In this document: piece by piece, positions 39,187 to 43,189 of the stretch | Numbering within the stretch: position 1 is the stretch's first letter | Layout: every line of letters begins with the position of its first letter | IMG/VR virus record: IMGVR_UViG_3300027898_000018 | Span: 1-43,189 of that record | Source: a virus | Strand: one strand, 5' to 3' | DNA: 43,189 nucleotides | Notes under the pieces: generated by a model | Databases searched by the model: none | Seen by the model: the letters and a program-made list of their open reading frames with translations, nothing else | What the model was told of the DNA's origin: nothing | Program-made: the position numbers and the translations under genes

Positions 39187-39746
39187 AAAAATATACCGCC
39201 TACTTTGAAGCTGACTCCCAACAAGCCCTCTATGATGTAATGGTCGAATCCCTTGGCCAAGCGGCACAGGGTCGAATCATGATGCGTTCGCCGCCTGCAT
39301 CCCCCGTTGTACCCACCGTGGAACGCCACGACCCCCTTCCCCCCGGCGCGATTACGGTGTCTAATGACCCTTCCGCCCCCAAAAAACGCGGGCGTAAACC
39401 GGGCCAAAAGGTTGGCCCCTATAAGAAGGACGCAAAAGATGAAACGGAAAGTAGTGAAGAAGCATCCGCTGAAACTCAAGATGACGGAGAAGGAGATTCG
39501 GGAGTGCCGGCACCTGCTCATGCACCTGTTGTCGGATCATCTCAAGCTTCACAAACACCATCACAAGCGCCAAAAGTAGCTACTATTGAGGATGCCGTTA
39601 CGGCCCTCAAGCTGGTGAACTCCAAGAAAAACGTGGACGCGGCCCGCGCGGCCCTTGAGCACTTCGGCGTAAAACGCTGCGGAGAGCTCACCGACGCGAA
39701 CCGCGGCCTGTTTATCGCCCATTGCGAGAAGGTCGCCGCGTCGTGA
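39183..39746 (+). CDS. DNA-binding-like protein with AT-hook, 187 aa
   Basis: The start overlaps the helicase stop as ATGA. After a structured N-terminus (KKYTAYFEADSQQALYDVMVES) comes a Pro-rich linker, an AT-hook-like KKRGRKPGQK at about 67-76, then a Glu/Ser/Ala/Pro-rich disordered stretch. A folded C-terminal domain follows (TIEDAVTALKLVNSKKNVDAARAALEHFGVKRCGELT). The C-terminal domain pattern occurs in phage proteins that accompany recombination genes. Binding to DNA is inferred from the AT-hook. Confidence 0.75.
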   Translation: MKKYTAYFEADSQQALYDVMVESLGQAAQGRIMMRSPPASPVVPTVERHDPLPPGAITVSNDPSAPKKRGRKPGQKVGPYKKDAKDETESSEEASAETQDDGEGDSGVPAPAHAPVVGSSQASQTPSQAPKVATIEDAVTALKLVNSKKNVDAARAALEHFGVKRCGELTDANRGLFIAHCEKVAAS

Positions 39747-40849
39747 TCGAGGAAAAGGTACATTCCCGCCTTGGCGCCTCATCGTATGATCGCTGGGGCA
39801 CTTGCCCCGGCGCCGTAGCTGCATCGGAAGGTATCCCGAATATCTCTTCGGAATACGCAGATGAGGGCAATCGTGCGCACGATGCCGCCGCCGCAATTCT
39901 CCTCGGGCGCGAGCCAGTCTTTGATTCGGAAGAGATGGCCGAGGCTGTACAGGTTTACGTCGATTTCATCGAATCCTTGCGCGGGATGCTGCCGGATTTC
40001 GAGGCGGTTGAGCAGCGCCTTGATCTCTCCTCATATCACCCAGCCCTTTTCGGTACCGCCGACTACGTTTGCTACTTTGCCAAATCGAAGACCCTTTACG
40101 TGGTGGACTATAAGCACGGCAAAGGGATTCCCGTAAGCGTCGTGCGGTCGAAACAGCTCATGTATTACGGTATGGGCGCGCTAGTGATGAACGCGTTCCC
40201 CATTGAGAAAATCGTTCTCGTGATCGTGCAGCCGCGTTGCTACCACGTTGACGGGCCGGTGAGGGCGTGGGAAACCGATCCGGTGGATATGCTGGATTTC
40301 GCCGCCCAACTGGTGGATGACGCCCTGGCCACCGAAAAGCCCGATGCCCCGCGGATCGCCGGGGAACACTGCCGTTTTTGCCCAGCGCAACCCACCTGTC
40401 CTAAGCCGCGGGAGCAGGCAATGGCCGTAGCTACGGCGGGTTTCAGCGATTTAAGCGCCGTGGAGCCCACCCTATTGGCCACATACCTAGAGAAGATTCC
40501 GCAAATAAAGGCGTGGTGCGAGGCCGTGCACCAGTACGCTCACGCACAGGCGGCGCTCGGGCACGTGCCCCCCGGGTGGAAGTTGGTGGATAAGCGGGCG
40601 AATCGGAAGTGGATCGAAGGCACGGAAGGCCGTGATTTGATTAAAGCGCTCGATTGGGAAAGCGACATGGGCATTTACGATGTGAAACTTAAAAGTCCCG
40701 CCGCCCTGGAAAAATTGGTTTCCAAAGACAAAAAATTTATTTTGGATCAGTTTGTAGTAAAAGAATCTTCTGGTAAAACTTTGGTACAAACCAACGATGA
40801 TCGCCCCGCCGTGAAGGGCCGCATCGAATCCATGTTCACGGAAGAATAA
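39743..40849 (+). CDS. Cas4/RecB-like PD-(D/E)XK nuclease (DUF2800)
   Basis: The start is GTG 39743, overlapping the previous stop; product 368 aa. Nuclease motifs are EGNRAH (E41, H46), GTADYV (D107) and VVDYKHG (D122, K124), then a Gln motif in RSKQLMYYG. Cys 21 in GTCPG and three later Cys in HCRFCPAQPTC (210, 213, 219) form the usual four-Cys iron-sulfur cluster of Cas4/AddB-like nucleases. It is followed by a DUF2815 protein; this pair is common in phages and probably acts as an exonuclease and ssDNA-binding protein in recombination. Confidence 0.9.
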   Translation: MIEEKVHSRLGASSYDRWGTCPGAVAASEGIPNISSEYADEGNRAHDAAAAILLGREPVFDSEEMAEAVQVYVDFIESLRGMLPDFEAVEQRLDLSSYHPALFGTADYVCYFAKSKTLYVVDYKHGKGIPVSVVRSKQLMYYGMGALVMNAFPIEKIVLVIVQPRCYHVDGPVRAWETDPVDMLDFAAQLVDDALATEKPDAPRIAGEHCRFCPAQPTCPKPREQAMAVATAGFSDLSAVEPTLLATYLEKIPQIKAWCEAVHQYAHAQAALGHVPPGWKLVDKRANRKWIEGTEGRDLIKALDWESDMGIYDVKLKSPAALEKLVSKDKKFILDQFVVKESSGKTLVQTNDDRPAVKGRIESMFTEE

Positions 40850-40865
40850 AACGAGGAAAACGTCT

Positions 40866-41498
40866 ATGTCTCAAGCCGCGCAATTGCAAACGTCTGCCAC
40901 TTCTCCCATCGGCCGTGTATCTTACGCCCACGTATTCAAACCCACGCTGAATAAGCTCTCGGGCAAAATGGAATACAGCTACCAGCACCTCTTTGAAAAA
41001 GGCGCCGATCTTGCCCCAATGAAGCAAGCAATCATGAACGCCTGTATCAATAAGTGGGGTCCGGATAAGGCCAAGTGGCCCACGAAAATGAACTCGCCTT
41101 TCAAACCCCAAAAAGCGCTCATCGATGCCGCCCAAAAGAAGGGCCAAGCTCACGAGCATTTGAATGCCGAAGCTTTTTACGTCACCTTCAAATCCCCCGA
41201 GAAGGACAACAAAGGTAACGTGAAGCCCGCGCCGGTAATCGTGGATAAGAATCCCAAGGCGGTAATCACCGAGGAATCGAAATTCTATTCCGGTTGCTGG
41301 GCCAAGTGTAATTTCAATGCCTTCGCCTATGATAAAGGCGGCAATGCGGGCGTCACCCTCTACATCAACGCCCTACAGTTTTGTAAGGATGGGGAACGCT
41401 TCGGCGGTCGTCCCGACCCAGAGAAGGCTTTTGAAGCCATCCCCGACGACGAAGCCCCCGCGGGCGGCGTTCAAGATGCAACCTCAATGTTTAGCTAA
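40866..41498 (+). CDS. Single-stranded DNA-binding protein (DUF2815)
   Basis: This 210-aa protein matches the phage DUF2815 family, distantly related to T7 gp2.5: GRVSYAHVFKPTLNKLSG, YSYQHLFEKGADLAPMKQAI, MNSPFKPQKALIDAAQK, then SGCWAKCNFNAFAYDKGGNAGVTLYINALQF and GGRPDPEKAFE. The end (AIPDDEAPAGGVQDATSMF) is acidic and ends in Phe, as is typical of SSB interaction tails. It is paired with the DUF2800 nuclease and upstream of DNA polymerase on the circular map. Confidence 0.92.
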   Translation: MSQAAQLQTSATSPIGRVSYAHVFKPTLNKLSGKMEYSYQHLFEKGADLAPMKQAIMNACINKWGPDKAKWPTKMNSPFKPQKALIDAAQKKGQAHEHLNAEAFYVTFKSPEKDNKGNVKPAPVIVDKNPKAVITEESKFYSGCWAKCNFNAFAYDKGGNAGVTLYINALQFCKDGERFGGRPDPEKAFEAIPDDEAPAGGVQDATSMFS

Positions 41499-41510
41499 AG
41501 GAGTTACGAG

Positions 41511-41738
41511 ATGCCCGTAATCGAAACCGAAGAACAGCGCGAGAAGATCGTAGCCGCGATGAAAGACTACTACCACGCTAAGCGAGTCACGGCGAAAGCC
41601 GCGAGCGTTGAGCACGATAAGCTCGGTGTAGTGAAGAATCTTGTCGGCGAATCGAGCAACAATGGCCCCGCGATCGAAGAAGTGGCCCTGAAAATGCTCG
41701 GCCACGTTCAAATCCACGGTCTGCCAGAAAGCCGGTAG
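41511..41738 (+). CDS. Unknown 75-aa charged protein
   Basis: The start is preceded by AAAGGAG. The product is charged and helical: MPVIETEEQREKIVAAMKDYYHAKRVTAKAAS, then EHDKLGVVKNLVGESSNNG. No family is recognised. It precedes the XRE gene by five bases and may belong to the same regulatory pair. Confidence 0.7.
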   Translation: MPVIETEEQREKIVAAMKDYYHAKRVTAKAASVEHDKLGVVKNLVGESSNNGPAIEEVALKMLGHVQIHGLPESR

Positions 41739-41743
41739 TTAGT

Positions 41744-41983
41744 ATGAAGTTTTCCACCATGGTAAGAGAACGACGCATTAAGCAGGGGCTAATAATTAAA
41801 GTCCTTGCCGAGCGCGCCGGCTTTCACCCCTCCTACATTTCCTTGGTGGAGCACGGTAAGAAAAACCCCCGCATTGGTAACGCGATCCGTATTGCAAAAG
41901 CGTTGAATATCAATGTGGGGGAACTTTCCAAAATCGACGAGCGGTTCAAAAAATCGGGCGTCGTGAAAAAGCTGTATGGGTAG
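41744..41983 (+). CDS. XRE-family transcriptional regulator
   Basis: This 79-aa protein is almost only a helix-turn-helix domain of the Cro/CI type: TMVRERRIKQGLIIKVLAERAG (helices 1-2), FHPSYISLVEHGKKNPRIG (recognition helix and turn), then NAIRIAKALNINVGELSKI. There is no cleavage or dimerisation domain, so a Cro-like repressor or antirepressor is more likely than CI. It could bind the CAACTA/TAGTTG sites near 33.24-33.55 kb, a hypothesis from motif content alone. The 3' part is repeated at 1-149. Confidence 0.88.
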   Translation: MKFSTMVRERRIKQGLIIKVLAERAGFHPSYISLVEHGKKNPRIGNAIRIAKALNINVGELSKIDERFKKSGVVKKLYG

Positions 41984-42236
41984 AAGTAGAGTAATCACAG
42001 AGGCCGATCTGCCCCCTCCTCCAGCGGGAGTGAGCGCGAAGCATTGGAAAGAACGCCAAGCGATTCTTCACGCTAGGGGCGTGCCGTGGGATATTCTTGC
42101 GCGCTTGAAAACGCTTCGACAAATTAATTTGTACGTATGGTTGATTTGCGTTATGGGACACGAATGGCGTTTTGTAGCCGACAATGAAGTAACTTTACTT
42201 GACCCAAAATTTAAACGCGCCCCGGGGCAGGCATAA
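41976..42236 (+). CDS. Small phage protein, 86 aa, allele B
   Basis: This is the allele of 142-396. Conserved blocks are DLPPPP.GVSAKHWKERQAILHA and KFKRAPGQA; the middle (ILARLKTLRQINLYVWLICVMGHEWRF) is similar in pattern but changed at many residues. Its stop is immediately reused in TAATG as the start of the HNH gene, whereas in the left copy a normal spacer and ribosome site follow. Confidence 0.8.
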   Translation: MGRSRVITEADLPPPPAGVSAKHWKERQAILHARGVPWDILARLKTLRQINLYVWLICVMGHEWRFVADNEVTLLDPKFKRAPGQA

Positions 42237-42658
42237 TGCCGAATCAGCATCTTTCTCTCGAAGAGAGGTTTTGGATAAAAGTATCTAAGACCAAGAAATG
42301 CTGGCAATGGACCGGCGCGATAAGCCGAGTTGGATACGCTCGGTTCAACCTAAACGGCCATAATCGTTTGGCGCACCGTGTTTCGTACGAGATGCTTGTG
42401 CGAAAAATTCCCAAAGGGAAATTTTTAGACCATCTCTGTCGTAATCGTTCGTGCGTTAATCCTGCGCATCTTGAAGTTGTTACGTTCAAAGAAAACGTAT
42501 TACGCGGGATTGGCCCCGCCGCCATAAATAAGCGAAAGACGCATTGTATGCGCGGGCACAAATTTGACGCCAAAAACACTTATGCCCCGCCAGCGGGCGG
42601 TAGAACTTGTAAAATTTGTAGAAGAGTCAGTGACGCTAAACGTAGACCAAGGAGATAA
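42236..42658 (+). CDS. HNH homing-type endonuclease, present in only one allele
   Basis: This 140-aa HNH protein begins at the TAATG overlap with the 86-aa gene. Order of motifs: [26 protein letters not shown] (NUMOD4-like start), [37 protein letters not shown] (HNH core), then [14 protein letters not shown] and CKICRR (zinc-finger-like tail). The tail is related to that of the HNH protein at 30783-31229, so the two are paralogues. The gene is absent from the left copy; it ends just before AAGGAGATAATC, which provides a new ribosome site for the 43-aa gene. This pattern is typical of a recently moved free-standing homing endonuclease. Confidence 0.9.
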   Translation: MPNQHLSLEERFWIKVSKTKKCWQWTGAISRVGYARFNLNGHNRLAHRVSYEMLVRKIPKGKFLDHLCRNRSCVNPAHLEVVTFKENVLRGIGPAAINKRKTHCMRGHKFDAKNTYAPPAGGRTCKICRRVSDAKRRPRR

Positions 42659-42660
42659 TC

Positions 42661-42792
42661 GTGCCGTTAAAAAAGGGAAGCTCGAAAAAGACCATTAGCA
42701 AAAATATCGCCACGGAAGTACGAGCCGGCAAACCCCAAAAGCAGGCCGTAGCTATCGCGTATTCCGTAGCCCGTAAGAGCAAAAAGAAGTAG
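42661..42792 (+). CDS. Conserved 43-aa basic protein, allele B
   Basis: The amino-acid sequence is the same as the left copy at 406-537, with synonymous codon differences near the 5' end (GTG start; ccgttaaaaaag versus ccattgaaaaaa). The GTG start is preceded by AAGGAG. Presence of the same protein behind two different upstream contexts supports it as a real gene. Confidence 0.75.
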   Translation: MPLKKGSSKKTISKNIATEVRAGKPQKQAVAIAYSVARKSKKK

Positions 42793-42795
42793 CCC

Positions 42796-42987
42796 ATGGC
42801 CCATAAACTCATCTTCGGCGAAGTAAAACATGTTACCGATAGGGCCGTTCTCTTTGCCGTGGATGAGAATGGGGAATCTCGGGAGCATTGGATTCCCAAG
42901 TCTCAAATTGACGAAGGCGACGACGTAACTATCGGCGCTGGGGAATTGTACGTAACGGTTTGGTTCGCTGAAAAGATGGATCAGTGA
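42796..42987 (+). CDS. Conserved 63-aa acidic protein, allele B
   Basis: Differs from the left copy (541-732) by I13V and a few silent changes. Its stop overlaps the polymerase GTG start directly (GTGA at 42984-42987), with no 59-aa gene between them. Confidence 0.75.
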   Translation: MAHKLIFGEVKHVTDRAVLFAVDENGESREHWIPKSQIDEGDDVTIGAGELYVTVWFAEKMDQ

Positions 42988-43189
42988 GCTCCGTATCACT
43001 CGATTTCGAGACTAGAAGCGTCGCCGATCTGCGCAAAGTCGGCCTGCATGTCTACGCCGCCGATCCGACCACGAGCGTGCTCTGCGCTGCCTATGCCTTC
43101 GGGGATGAGCCGGAGATTCATCTTTGGCACCCGGGGTTACCCCCGCCCGCGAGGCTGCTAGAACACGCGCGCGTCGGCGGTGAAATAAG
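42984..43189 (+). CDS. DNA polymerase, 5' fragment of allele B, cut by window end
   Basis: The first 68 codons are aligned with the full polymerase at 901. It begins MSSVSLDFETRSVADLRKVG and shows changes such as T to P, E to P, Y to H, and MH to LP relative to the left copy. The exonuclease DFET motif is intact. One fewer Ser at the N-terminus results from the direct fusion to the 63-aa gene stop. The truncation is an edge effect. Confidence 0.9.
   Translation, partial: MSSVSLDFETRSVADLRKVGLHVYAADPTTSVLCAAYAFGDEPEIHLWHPGLPPPARLLEHARVGGEI

Larger units (their letters stand above)
41835..43189. repeat. Right copy of the diverged terminal redundancy
   Basis: The counterpart of 1-1109, 246 bases longer. 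It carries an HNH gene (42236-42658) that the left copy lacks, and lacks the 59-aa gene at 729-908. The length arithmetic of those two differences plus small indels accounts exactly for the 246 bases. The copy ends inside the DNA polymerase at the window edge. Confidence 0.93.

Noticed and set aside
1-43189. Temperate lifestyle with integrase and attachment sites
   Set aside because: No tyrosine or serine recombinase or CI-type repressor is visible; a single small XRE protein is not enough.

Overview
The window is almost a complete tailed-phage genome of the T7-like podovirus type, about 42 kb. It carries a portal, HK97-type capsid, scaffold, tubular tail proteins, three candidate ejected internal proteins and a gp17-like tail fibre. 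Bases 1-1109 and 41835-43189 are two diverged versions of the same locus, so the molecule is best read as a circular map, or a circularly permuted/assembled genome, of about 41.8 kb whose ends come from two co-occurring strains. No integrase, RNA polymerase, tRNA, CRISPR or transposase is visible. The phage therefore appears to rely on host RNA polymerase, and there is no direct sign of integration. Lipoprotein signals, Sec signal peptides and a GH25 lysozyme point to a bacterial host with an outer membrane. The exact host cannot be read from the sequence.

Two divergent transcription units start near 31.95 kb. Rightward (early/middle) genes run from 32.0 kb through the end and continue at the left end to 5123. 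In order they are: two exported small proteins; a 0.5 kb AT-rich regulatory or origin-like region at 33.0-33.5 kb; a RuvC-like resolvase; a GH25 endolysin; a run of small overlapping genes; a dNTP pyrophosphohydrolase-like protein; an SNF2-type helicase; a Cas4/RecB-like nuclease with a DUF2815 ssDNA-binding partner; an XRE regulator; small genes; a family A DNA polymerase; and a primase-polymerase/SF3-helicase fusion. Leftward (late) genes run from 31936 down to 5120: TerS, HNH endonuclease, TerL, portal, Bbp19-like protein, scaffold, capsid, decoration-like proteins, tail adaptor and nozzle, gp13-like protein, internal virion proteins, fibre locus and lysis cassette. The two units meet at a single CTAG that supplies both final stop codons.

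The most unusual region is 6.5-12.4 kb. Directly downstream of a normal cytoplasmic gp17-type fibre lie five genes whose products all begin with a convincing Sec signal peptide. Three are long fibre-like proteins sharing a C-terminal tip domain with the virion fibre, one of them with an inserted beta-propeller-like domain. Two are small paralogues with conserved cysteines. Together with two lipoproteins and one more secreted protein, at least eight products are predicted to be exported, which is a great deal for a 42 kb phage. Tail fibres normally assemble in the cytoplasm. A fibre set addressed to the periplasm or cell surface may be a receptor-blocking or decoy system, or an adhesin set comparable in idea to the chimeric fibres of Bdellovibrio.

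The second notable region is 33.24-33.55 kb. It holds eight copies of the hexamer CAACTA/TAGTTG, including three helically phased CAGCAACTAG repeats, plus tandem ATTTAAATTTAATT motifs and a near-consensus promoter. The ATTTAAATTTAATT motif and TAGTTG recur at the divergent promoter 1.4 kb away. This looks like an operator array or replication origin.
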